A DNA stretch of 64,000 bases from JANJWP01 sp964540725 (lineage in GTDB: Bacteria > Patescibacteriota > Gracilibacteria > BD1-5 > UBA2023): assembly GCA_964540725.1 (NCBI GenBank), contig CAZINU010000002.1:117089-181088 (forward strand). The letters are read 5' to 3'. How positions within the stretch are numbered: position 1 is the stretch's first letter; every line of letters begins with the position of its first letter. This document shows positions 16,830 to 26,428 of the stretch, piece after piece. A model generated the notes under the pieces. The model was not told the DNA's origin, did not search any database, and was given only the letters and a program-made list of their open reading frames with translations. Both the position numbers and the translations under genes were made by a program.

Positions 16830-18542
16830 ATGACTCAAACGCTCGAGGCTTCCGGTAAAATCGGGGACGCCATTACGCGAGAACCTTCGTCGGAGCCCGG
16901 AACTCCGGGCGTTTTTTCCGACGGTCCCGAAGACGGCGGCGCCGAGCGGGCCGCTTCGGTTTCTTTGGTCGTCGGAGCCCATGCGTCCGCCATCCGCGAC
17001 CATTCCCGCGCCGCGCTCGAAGCCGCCCTCCGTTCGTCGGAGCCCGAAAGCCTCGAACTCGCCCGAATCGCCCGAACCGTGCTCGAAGCCGCCGAACGGC
17101 TGCTCGGATACGCGGAACACGGGAACCTTTCGGACGGACACGAATTCGAACGGTCGGTGGAATGGTTCGTTTCCGAGCTCGAACGCATCGAATCGGAAAG
17201 GATTCCCGACGAGGACGAAGCCGGAAGGAGGAACCGGGTCATCCGGAACTCCCTCCGCCTTCTCCGGAACCGCCTCGGAATGGACTACGTCGGAATCTGG
17301 ATGCCCGTTCCCGGCGAAGGTTCGGAAACGTTCGACCCCTCCCCGTACAAATCGGGCAGCCTTCACGAATCCTCTTCCGAAGAAGTTATCCGAAGCCAGA
17401 TTTCGGCCGCCATCGCTGCCGAAGGGGGGCTCGCCAAGGCATACCTGGATCCGGGCGATTCCGAAGACGGCGGAATCGACGCCGTCTTCGTATTTCGCGA
17501 CGTTTCCGGAAAACCCGCCGGATTCCTTTTGTTGGACGATTTCGACGAAGAACGGGACATCGATCCGGAGGAACTCTCCATTTTCATGAACGCGTTCTAC
17601 CAGCGCCTCCGGTCGTACGTTATCGACGAAATCGCGTTCCTCGCGCATGCGAAGATCGGCGAACTGAACGAAGAACTGACGAGATTGCACCGGGAGTCGC
17701 GCGTAGACTCCCTTACCGGCATTCCGAACCGTCGGGGCGGCATGGAGCTTTTCCGCCGGGCTCTCGAATCGGTCCGGAGATCGGAACATCCGAAACCCCT
17801 CTGCGTGGGCATGCTCGACATCGACCATTTCAAATCGGTGAACGACACGTACGGTCACGACGTGGGCGACGCCGTATTGAAGGGCGTCGGCGAAATCTTC
17901 CGGAAAAAACCGGTTCCGCCCGGAACCAGGGGGTCGTTCTTTCCCCGCGAACTCGACGTGTTCATGCGGATGGGCGGGGAAGAATTCGCCATGGTGTTTC
18001 CCGAAACGCCGCTCGACGGCGGAGCGAGGGTCGTTCAAAAAATCATGGCGAAACTCGGGGAACTCCGGTTTCAACCTGGAGAATTCGCCGTAAGCGCGTC
18101 CATCGGGGTGGTGGAGGCGACGCCCGAGGATATCGAACGGATGTTCGCGGACGTTCGCCTCGCCATCGACCGCGAACGCTCCGGAGACGATTCCGGCGCC
18201 GGAACGGACCGCGCCGGGGAATACGTCGAACCGGCCTTGTCGATCGTTCGGGAAATCCGCCGAGCAAAACCGGAAGAAGTCGACGCCGCTTCGATCGTCA
18301 TCGCGCTCCTGCTGAAGGGTGCCGACTCGCTCCTGTATAAGGGCAAGAAATGAGGCCGGAACCAGGCCGTCGTCACGAACGTCGCGAACGTTCGGTCGGT
18401 CGACGGATCGGTCGAGGAGACGCTTTCCGCTTCCGGGGCATCCAAAATCGAGGACCTTCCTTCCGACGTTATCCGTTCCGTACTGCTGGCCCATTCGACG
18501 GTTTCGGTCGTCCCCGGACCGGACAAGGGGAAGGGGGGGTAG
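16830..18542 (+). CDS. diguanylate cyclase (GGDEF) with N-terminal sensor region
   Basis: Makes cyclic di-GMP. The 570-aa soluble protein has an N-terminal helical region, a GAF-like region (about 150-260), a coiled coil, and a GGDEF domain with LDIDHFKSVNDTYGHD and the active-site RMGGEEFAMVF. The inhibitory I-site RELD lies five residues before GGEEF, so feedback control should be intact. Codon 508 (18351-18353) is TGA at the conserved Gly of the xxGRN motif (KGKK-G-GRNQAV); without recoding the domain would be cut there. The TAG end overlaps the convergent gene by 74 bases. Confidence 0.93.
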
Positions 18543-18879
18543 CGTTCCGGGCCTTCGGCAATCCGTCCGACCGGAAAATCGCGCCCTTCGAAACCCTTCA
18601 ATCCGCAACCGAAACTCCGTCCGCCCCGAGCCGACGGAGTTTTTCTTCGGCGCCGCGGTTATATCCCCCGATTTGACCGTCCGACATGACGACCTTGTAG
18701 CACGGGTACCGGTCGGGCTCGCGGTTCGACGCGAGCATCGAAGCGACGGCCCGGGGCGACGTTCCGAGTTTCCGCGCCAAATCGCCGTACGTCGCGACGC
18801 GCCCGGGGGGAATTTGGAGAAGCAGCTGGAAAAGCGCGGATTTCCGCGTATCTTTCGAGCGAACCGAACCGTTTACCAT
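18469..18879 (-). CDS. 6-O-alkylguanine DNA alkyltransferase-like protein (Ogt/MGMT family)
   Basis: A 136-aa protein containing only the DNA-binding/catalytic domain: PGRVATYGDLARKLG (helix-turn-helix), the arginine finger in SPRAVASML, and the alkyl-acceptor C60 in RYPCYKVV. The Cys is kept, so it is not an alkyltransferase-like Trp variant. Codon 94 (18598-18600) is TGA; with Gly the text reads GVSVAD-G-RVSKG, matching the usual EGV...GRV ending, so the gene extends to TAA at 18469. Its ATG overlaps the ATG of the divergent 18878 gene by two bases. Confidence 0.8.
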
Positions 18880-19651
18880 GTCCGCATCCTACTTGGAACC
18901 GTCCGAAAATCGAGGAATTCCGGAGATTCCCCGCCCCTTCCCCAAATACCCGGAAGCAACCGTACGAACCGTCTTCGAAACGGTCGTCGGCGCGAAAGAG
19001 GCGCCGTCGGAAGGGGAACGCCGACTGATCGAACGGGCCCGTCGGTACTGTACGCCGCTCCGGTTCTTTCCGGGAATCGCGGCCGTTTGGGTATGCAATT
19101 CGCTCTCCATGAACGCCGCCGATGCGGATTCGGACATCGACCTCTTTGTCGAGGCCGACCCCGGCCGCATTTGGACGGCCAGGATGCTCGCGACGGCGTA
19201 TTTCCAACTCTTGGGCGTCCGCCGCCATGGCGAATGGGTGAAAGGCCGGTTCTGCCTTTCGTTTTTCGCCGTCCGCGGCGCGGATTTTCGGAAGATCGCG
19301 ATCGAAGACGACGTGTATTTGTACGAATGGAAGCGGAGACTCGTTCCGATCGTTTCCGGCACGAGCGTGCCGGACGGGGGCGCATTCTCGCAATTGGAAG
19401 CCGGCAGGGGTTCGAAGGGGGCGTTCGGCGTTCGGCGGGCGGAATTTTTCGGGGCATGCGCCCGCCTCCGCATCGGCGACCTTTTCGAATCCGTTTTCAA
19501 ACGCCTCTTCCTTTCGAAAACCCTCGCCGAATACGAACGTCTCGGCCGACCTTGGGGCATTCGCGTCGACGACGAGTTTTTAAAATTCCACCCGGAAGAT
19601 CGGCGGGTGGAATTGCGGGAAAAAGTGCGGGAGGGGTTGGAAGGGCACTAG
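18878..19651 (+). CDS. nucleotidyltransferase-fold protein, 257 aa
   Basis: The pol-beta-type nucleotidyltransferase motif is present as VCNSLSMNAADADSDIDLFV, in which the DxD pair binds metal, followed by an alpha/beta region with TARMLATAYFQLLGV. Substrate unknown; the family includes minimal nucleotidyltransferases and tRNA/antibiotic modifiers. No HEPN partner is obvious. The start is fused tail-in with the alkyltransferase start (CATG shared), and the TAG overlaps the end of the convergent membrane-cluster gene by four bases. Confidence 0.75.
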   Translation: MSASYLEPSENRGIPEIPRPFPKYPEATVRTVFETVVGAKEAPSEGERRLIERARRYCTPLRFFPGIAAVWVCNSLSMNAADADSDIDLFVEADPGRIWTARMLATAYFQLLGVRRHGEWVKGRFCLSFFAVRGADFRKIAIEDDVYLYEWKRRLVPIVSGTSVPDGGAFSQLEAGRGSKGAFGVRRAEFFGACARLRIGDLFESVFKRLFLSKTLAEYERLGRPWGIRVDDEFLKFHPEDRRVELREKVREGLEGH

Positions 19652-20859
19652 GCCTTGTCCGTTTTCGTCATCGAGAGGGGGGCGTCGCCGAAGAACCGTT
19701 CCGCGAGCCGAACGGTATCGCCGAGTTCCTTCCCGGCGACGTTTTCGACGATTGACGCGAGATTGAGCGACTTTCCGCCAATGGCGAGCGAGTACCCGCC
19801 CTCCCGGGTTTCCTGAATGGATACCGGAGCGTCTTTCGGAGCGGAGGCGAGGTCGAGCGAGAAGGTTTTCCCACCGATTTCGACGGACGCGGCGCGACGT
19901 TTCGTATCGACCGCGACCGCGACGTTCCCGTTCTCGTAGCGCTGTCCGCTTTCGCCTACGTTGAAGAGCTTTCCGAGCGGGGTCTTGTCGAGCCCGGTCG
20001 CTTCCATCGCCTTGCTGGCGACCGCTTCGACCGCCTGCTTCGGCCGATCGACGGACGCCATGGCGGTCATGAACCAGCCATCCGATTTTTTGAGGGAGCC
20101 GAGCCATCCGGCAATCATGAGAATGAGGCCCGCTATCATTTCGGGGAGTCCGAGTTTCTCGAGCGCGCGTTTGGCGAGTTCGGTATTCGCCTCGACCGTT
20201 CGGGCTTCCGAATCGGCCTTCGCTGCCGGAGCCGAGGACGGAAGCGAAAATCCGGAACCTCCTTCCGCCGTTTCCGTTTGGGCGGGGACGGTGCTCGGTT
20301 TGGAGCGTTCTTTCTCCACTTGGGCGCGAAGGGCTTGGATGTCGGCCTTCGCCGCGTCGATCGCCTGGAGGGTACGCGCTTGTATTTCCGGATGTTTCGA
20401 AAGTGTGGAATGTTTCTCGGCCGTTTTTCGAGTATTTCAAAGATCTTGCTCGAAGGAATCGAGGGTTTCGCGGTATCCCGTAGAATCGAGATCCGCGTCG
20501 GTTTTCGTGCCTCGAAGCCTCGCTTGGAGTTCCGAAGAACGTTGCTCCGCTTTTTGAAGCACGGATTTGACGCCGTCGTCGGTGCGCACTTCTTCGGGGA
20601 GGTTCCGTTTGAGGTTCGTGAGAATCTCCGGCCCCTTCTCGAGCAGGAGGCGCCGAGCCTCCGTCCGCTCCTTCAGCTCCGCGGTCGCCGAGGCGGTTTC
20701 GGTACGAACCTGTCGAACGCCCTCATCCCTCCGATCGGCGCTTGTTTGGGCCTCGGGCGGACGGGTCGCCGACCAGGGGACGGATTTTCCAAACAGAAGA
20801 TCCCCGGTTTGTTTGGCACCGTCGACGTAGGCGTCGCGAAGTTCTCAGAATACGCTCAT
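19648..20859 (-). CDS. cluster protein 4: coiled-coil membrane protein of unknown function, 403 aa
   Basis: Visible in full only with UGA=Gly: codons 5 (20845-20847) and 141 (20437-20439) are TGA. It starts MSVFGELRDAYVDGAKQTG, has a long charged coiled coil (about residues 35-180), a Ser/Pro/Ala linker, one hydrophobic hairpin LPEMIAGLILMIAGWLGSL (about 235-253) and a C-terminal beta-rich domain with ENGNVAVAVDTKRRAASVEI. Last gene of a four-gene minus-strand cluster (spacing 31 bases to the previous gene). No family recognised. The stop is TAG. Confidence 0.8.
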
Positions 20860-20890
20860 GTTCGGAAGGTTAGGTCGTCTCTATTTTGCC

Positions 20891-22660
20891 CTATTTTTTT
20901 ACGGGCGTGAAATTTTCGGCGCGTTTTTCCCGATATCCGACGTCGGGCAGGAATTTCCATTCGTGACCGTAGCCGTTTCGGTTCATCGTATGCATCCATT
21001 TGTTCAAGCGGCGGAATTCGGCCGCGGTATCGAGCGCGAGGGCGAAGAGGTCGCCGAGCTCGACGGTCCCGCCTTGGAATTCGACGGGCGTCGGATTTTT
21101 GAGAAGATCGTTCCAAAGGCCGCGGTTTTTGAATTTTTCAACCGACGGAGCTTTGCCCGACATGACGGCGGCGAGGCAGGCATCGACGAATTTTATCTCG
21201 TTCGAACCTTTCCCGAGTTTTTCCACCATTGCGAGCTCGATGACGCCGATCCGGTCGTACAGGCCATTGCGGTATTCTAAAATCGAACGCCCGATCGGAA
21301 TTTCCCTATTATCCAGGTCGATGAGATCGAAATCGCCCGCCGCCGCCGATTCGGTAGGGCCGATATCCGCGAACGCTTCCGGAATCCGCATGTCCGCGAC
21401 GAGTCGGCGAAGGTAGTCCGATTCGATGTTTCGGAACGCTTGTTCCGACGAAAGGCCGTTCTCGCGGGCGACGGCGGCGTATTGGGCGACTTCGTAACAG
21501 AAATTCATGACGGCCGCAAGAAACATCGGATGCACGGCGTCGTTCATACCCTCTTTGAAGTGTCGTGAAAGAAGGGTTTCGAGCAGTGCCGTTTTATCGG
21601 ATGTTCGGGATTTTCCAACGGCAGCGAATTTTCACCGTTCCAGAAAAAAATCCGAGATCGTCTGCGCCACCACCGTCGCCGTCCGTTTTTCGAACGCGGA
21701 GATTTTCGCATTCCACGCATCCCGGCTCCTCCCCGGAGATTTCGCGGTGTAGTCGACCGGACTTTGCGTTGCGTCGACGTCGGATACCGCGATGGGGCCG
21801 AGGAGCAGCAGTTTGACGTTCGCGTCAGTCGCGTCCGCGAGATTCGAGAAATCGAAGGAGGCGGCGGTTCACAGGATCGAATTCGCCCCTTCGCCGAGGC
21901 GTCCCGAGAATTGGTCGGGATGCAGGAGCCATGCCCCCTTGTTCATTTTCGCGGCGGAAAGGAGTTTGTCCGCTCCTACGGCCCCGCCGATTCCGAGAAG
22001 GGTCGCCAAAAGCATACGTACCCACGGCGGCGCGCCCACGGCGAGCCGCTCGAGCGCCGCGGCCGCGCCGGCGCCTACGCGTCCGCCGGTGAGATGGGCG
22101 GTTTCGCGCGCCAGGGCGGCGGCAATTCTCGGAGACGCCGTACCGGCTTGGAAGCCCGCGAAAATCGACAAGTCTTTCACGTAGGATTTCAGGTCGTAAT
22201 TCGCATTCCGCACGTTCGCGAGAAAGAGCGAATACATTCCGTATTTCAGTGAGCCACCCAATATTTTAGCCCCACGGAGCGCGATATTTCCGGCAAATGA
22301 TTTGACCGCCTCGTACGTTTCCCGATCGAACGACGGAACGGATGCGCGCGGAATGGCCGAAAGCATTTGCTCGTAGGTCATCGCCGCGAACCGCCGCGCC
22401 TGTTGGCCGAGAGGTTCTTTCGTCGAATGGAACATGCCCAAATCTGGCACGTAGGTGATGGCGTGGGTCGAAAGTACGAGGGGGAGTGCGGAACCGAGCA
22501 CGTCGGTTCCTTTCGGAAATTCGAAAGCCCGCTCCTGGCCGTCGACTCTCATGGAGACGACGGTTTTTCCGTCCCGTTCCAACGTCCGAAGCTCCCCTTG
22601 GAAAAAATGTTTCCAGGGGAGCTGTTCGGCGGATTCGCGGGAAGACGGGGCTTCTTGCAT
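20891..22660 (-). CDS. cluster protein 3: large membrane-associated protein, 589 aa
   Basis: Two TGA codons, 264 (21869-21871) and 343 (21632-21634), join what would otherwise be three fragments. The N-terminal half has a beta-rich region (GKTVVSMRVDGQERAFEFP) and hydrophobic segments ILGGSLKYGMYSLFLANV and RMLLATLLGIGGAVGADKLL; the C-terminal half is soluble and helical. I chose MQEAPSSRES (22660), five bases after the upstream stop; an ATG at 22696 would overlap that gene. No family recognised. The stop is TAG. Confidence 0.8.
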
Positions 22661-22665
22661 GGGAA

Positions 22666-24463
22666 TTAGAGTTTGATTCGAATCGAGCGGACCCATGCGC
22701 GAACGAGGTCGTCGACGGTCGTTCCGGCCGCGTCGGCCGCTTTCTTGAGTTCGGCATCGACGGCGGCTTTTCCGCCATTGAAGCTACCGCGGGGGAGTCG
22801 TTCGATATTCGCTTCGACGTGGGCACGAACCTTTCCTATTCGGTCGGACAACGAAGCGTCGACGGTTCCGAGGTTCACCCCCTTCGACTGGATGCTCTGG
22901 ACGAGTTGCTGGACCTTGGCGTCCATATGGGGTTTTTCTTGAACGACGAGCCATCGTTCGAGTTGCGTGAGCTGCTGGGAGAGATTGCCATTTCCGGTCC
23001 GTAAGGTCTCTCGGAGGGCCTTTTTCGCATCCGGCGAAAGATTCGGCGCCGCTTCGATTGTTTGAGAAGCGGCCGCGGGTGCCGGAGCGGGTGCCGGAGC
23101 GGGTGCCGGAGCGGGTGCCGGAGCGGGTGCCGGAGCGGGTGNNNNNNNNNNNNNNNNNNNNNNNNNNNNNNNNNNNNNNNNNNNNNNNNNNNNNNNNNNN
23201 NNNNNNNNNNNNNNNNNNNNNNNNNNNNNNNNNNNNNNNNNCCGGAGTCCGGAGGATGTCGACCGAGAACGGCCCCTTCCCCCGTCCGACCAGACCCTTC
23301 ATGGCATCGATCGTTCCGCGGAGCTTCGAGAGGATTTCCTGCTCGATCGCGCGTTCGGTCGAAACAGTCCCCTTTTCGATTTGTCCGAGCATTTCCGTCT
23401 CGATCTTTCCGAGATTCCTGATTATGCCGTTCAACTCTTTCGGGTCGAGACTTTGTCCGCGATAGTGGCTTTCGGCGTTCCGGATCATTTCCGCAAGTTT
23501 TTCCCGAAGATTCTGTTTCTCGGAGAGTTCGAGCTGTGCGCGGGGCGAATTTGCCTCGATCCGGTTCGCAACGGCGGACGCAAGACGCCCTACCGGTTGA
23601 ACGATTCCGCTTTTAACGACGAGCTTATACGTGCCGGCGCCCGCCAAGACGGTAAGCCCCCCGAAGACGGCCACGTTGATGAACGCGCTGTTGTTCAGTA
23701 TGCCGTCCACCGCGCCGATGGTCGTTCCGGTAATCTTGATGAGCGGTCCGACGATGGGGAGGGACTTGATATCGCCCCAAATGCCTTCGTCCGGAAATGC
23801 GGCGGCGCACTGCGCGTAGACGATGGACGTAACGACCGCGAGTGCGGCGAGCTTGGCCTTGTCGCCGTCCTTCGTATTGTTTACGACGCCCTGAATCCGG
23901 TCGAGCATCATCTCGACGTTCTCCCACGATTCCTCGGTAAAACCCGCATTCGCCTTTTCGGCGAGATTTTCCGCGTAGCCTTCGTACGAATTCCACTGTC
24001 CCTTGTCGACGAACGCGAGACGCATGGCGCGTTCGAATTTTTCACGTTTGGCATCGTCGTTTCCCCGGGCGCGAAGAACCGCTTTCACGTTGGAAATCTG
24101 CCCCTTGATGGCGTTGCGGATTTCCGCAGGCTCGAGTTTGTACGCTTCGCCGAATGCCTGCCCGAGCGGGGAACCGGTGGGAATATCCATGGTTTCGCGA
24201 GCATCGAGCGTCGCCTTCCGCAATTCCGAAACCTTGACGGACGTCTCGGCGACGATGCTGTGGGCTTCCCGTTGGAATTTCGCTTCGTCGATAGCCCCGT
24301 CGTCCATCTCCTTGGACTTGGCTTCGAGAAACCGGCGGATGCGGTCTTTCAACGCATTCGGAGTTTCGACGTCTTCGTAAGCTTCCATGAGTCCTTCGAT
24401 CACGTTTTTCGTTTGGGGATAGGCGGCCTTGATGGCCTCCAGGTTGGTGAGCGTTTCTGCCAT
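22666..24463 (-). CDS. cluster protein 2: membrane protein with Pro-Ala linker, spans assembly gap
   Basis: Starts MAETLTNLEAIKAAYPQ. Order: helical soluble N-terminus (about 1-190), hydrophobic segments AALAVVTSIVYAQCAAAF and INVAVFGGLTVLAGAGTYKL (about 210-300), a coiled-coil region, then a (Pro-Ala)n linker into which the 100-N gap falls, and a C-terminal helical domain ending VRSIRIKL. The reading frame changes across the N run, which is expected because 100 N is a placeholder. True length therefore unknown, more than about 560 aa. The stop is TAA. Confidence 0.8.
23075..23141 (-). repeat. 12-bp tandem repeat encoding (Pro-Ala)n
   Basis: About 5.5 units of gcgggtgccgga run into the N gap. 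On the coding (minus) strand they give alternating Pro-Ala, a stiff extended linker. The repeat is the likely reason the assembly broke here. Confidence 0.9.
23142..23241. other. assembly gap (100 N)
   Basis: Exactly 100 undetermined bases inside the (Pro-Ala)n linker of cluster protein 2. The frames on the two sides are not compatible with a true length of 100. Confidence 0.99.
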
Positions 24464-24481
24464 GGGTATTGGTATGAGGAA

Positions 24482-26248
24482 TTACGAGATGGACGCGAGC
24501 GTTTCGAGGACCGTTTTGGCGGAAGCCTTGTCGGCATCCGACAATTGGTCGTTTACGTTCCATTTTTGTACTTTGGCCTTAAGCGCCGGAGCGTCCGCGG
24601 AGGCGTTGATGGCGTTTATGAGACCGGCCTTTTTCACGCCGTTCGACCCGAGCGTGAACCAGCCGTCCTTATATCCTTCCGCCGCCTTCAGCGCCTTCGT
24701 CTTGAAAGTTTCGGCATTCTGAGCGTCCGGGCTTGCTTCCGGTTTTGCGCCCGTACCCGGTTTTTCCGAACCGTGCGCGTACTTGATGGCGCTTTCGACG
24801 GTCTGCTTGTCGAAGAACTTTTCGAATTCGGCCGCGTCTTTTCCGGGATTTTCCTTTTTCCACCTCGTTTCGGCTTGTCCATGGAGATCGACGGCGAGCT
24901 TTTTCAGTTCTCCGGAATTGACCGGGGACTGGACCCCGGATTTTTCCGGACTGAGGGATTTGTTCAAATCAGGAACAAGTGGGTCGGTCGCCTTTCTATA
25001 AAGGGCGCCGGCGGGGTACTCGAGGAGCGATTTTCGTTCGGTTCCGGCACTCCCCTTGTATTCGAAGGAATAGTCCCGGTATCCCCAGTAGACTTTAACT
25101 TTTTCCCAGACGGCACCGGCGGAACCCGCCCAGTCCTTGAGGGCGTCCCATCCGTTTTTCGCCGCTTTCGAAACCGCCTCCCCAGTCCTCGCGCCGGCCG
25201 TTCCGGGCGTACCGTTGAACGCGTTGTACGCGAAATCCCAAGCGCCTACGGCCTTCGCGAGGCCGACGCCCGCGACGCCCGCGAGAATTTTCATGAAGAA
25301 AGAACCGTGTTCTCCCGTCGTATGCATTCTGAAGATCGAGAGGATGAGCCAGAGACCGCCGGCGACGACGAGCATCGGCCCGCCGCTTTCGATGAGCTTT
25401 CCGATGGCCTTTTCCGGACTCTTGAAATCTTCGGCCGTCCATTCGACCTGCGTGGAGTTCGAAAGCTTGTTCAGGGCGTTCGATTGCCGTACTGCGGCGC
25501 GTTCGGCCGCCGCGGTAGCGAGACGGGCGTCTTCGGCGGGAAGGTTGACCGATTCGCGGTCGGAAAGGTAGCTCAGCATCCAGGATTTTTCCGCGGACGT
25601 GAGGTTCGCGGCGGAGTGGATCTTCTGCTTCTGCATTTCGACGTCTTCACGGGGATTCACGCCCGCCTTCTTTCGAATGGAAGCGGCAATCTGTTCGGGG
25701 GTTCCGGCCTTCGGATTTTCCTTCATGGTCAGAAATCCCAATGCGAACCGAACCTCGCTCTCGCCGAGTTTTCCGAGTTCGCCGGTCGCTTCCTGGTCGG
25801 CTTTGCCGCCGGGTCCGAACACTTTGATACCGTTTTCGAGGCTGATGCGGGAGCCGTTCGGGAGAACGAACAGCTGGAGAATGGTGATGACCGCATCCCG
25901 CTTGGCTTCCGGGGAGAAGTTCGCGCCCTCCTTCTTATAAATTTCGACCGCCTTCGAAAGGGCCTTCGGGTCGCTGCGCATCGTTTCGAACGCGCGCTTC
26001 AAATCCTCTGCCGTTTTCTTTGCGACGTCGGCCTGGAGTTCATTCAGCTTGCGCATCTCGTCGCTGACTTCCGCGAGCTTGGCCGCCTTTTTCTCGGGGT
26101 CGGTTTCGGATTTGAGCGCGTCGAGACGTTTGCGAATCTCCGCCTTTTGAGCGTCGGCCGCCTTGAGTGCGGACAGTTCCTGTTCGAGCTGTTCCACGGT
26201 TTTCGGTGCCGGGGCGGACGTCTTGTCTGCGGATTCTGCTGCTGCCAT
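24482..26248 (-). CDS. cluster protein 1: coiled-coil membrane protein, 588 aa
   Basis: First gene of the cluster. N-terminus MAAAESADKTSAPAPK, a long Lys/Glu-rich coiled coil (about 15-125), a helical domain, then a hydrophobic pair LVVAGGLWLILSIF and MKILAGVAGVGLAKAVGAW (about 305-350), and a C-terminal soluble domain containing VYWGYRDYSFEYKGSAG and a helical end. No signal peptide, so both termini are probably cytoplasmic. The cluster starts here, after a terminator at 26376. No family recognised. The stop is TAA. Confidence 0.85.
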   Translation of the reverse strand: MAAAESADKTSAPAPKTVEQLEQELSALKAADAQKAEIRKRLDALKSETDPEKKAAKLAEVSDEMRKLNELQADVAKKTAEDLKRAFETMRSDPKALSKAVEIYKKEGANFSPEAKRDAVITILQLFVLPNGSRISLENGIKVFGPGGKADQEATGELGKLGESEVRFALGFLTMKENPKAGTPEQIAASIRKKAGVNPREDVEMQKQKIHSAANLTSAEKSWMLSYLSDRESVNLPAEDARLATAAAERAAVRQSNALNKLSNSTQVEWTAEDFKSPEKAIGKLIESGGPMLVVAGGLWLILSIFRMHTTGEHGSFFMKILAGVAGVGLAKAVGAWDFAYNAFNGTPGTAGARTGEAVSKAAKNGWDALKDWAGSAGAVWEKVKVYWGYRDYSFEYKGSAGTERKSLLEYPAGALYRKATDPLVPDLNKSLSPEKSGVQSPVNSGELKKLAVDLHGQAETRWKKENPGKDAAEFEKFFDKQTVESAIKYAHGSEKPGTGAKPEASPDAQNAETFKTKALKAAEGYKDGWFTLGSNGVKKAGLINAINASADAPALKAKVQKWNVNDQLSDADKASAKTVLETLASIS

Positions 26249-26375
26249 GATTAGGTTGGTTATTGGCTTTCTTTCTCATCTTGTCATATTCCGGGCGATT
26301 GTGCAAAAACCACGATTGACTTTTTTGTAACTGTATTCGGACGGATACGGGAAAACCGAGGTTCGAATGCACGAA

Positions 26376-26416
26376 AAACGCCGTCCCCAAGCGATTTTCA
26401 CGGGAACGGCGTTTCG
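26376..26416 (-). terminator. terminator after the RNA methyltransferase gene
   Basis: On the minus strand an inverted repeat AAACGCCGTTCCC...GGGGACGGCGTTTTTC follows the 26429 stop directly, with a T-run after the 3' arm. It separates the methyltransferase from the four-gene cluster. Confidence 0.7.
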
Positions 26417-26428
26417 TTTTCGAGATGC

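Noticed and set aside
23075..23141. Possible CRISPR array in the 12-bp repeats
   Set aside because: The units are contiguous without spacers and translate to Pro-Ala; they are a coding microrepeat.
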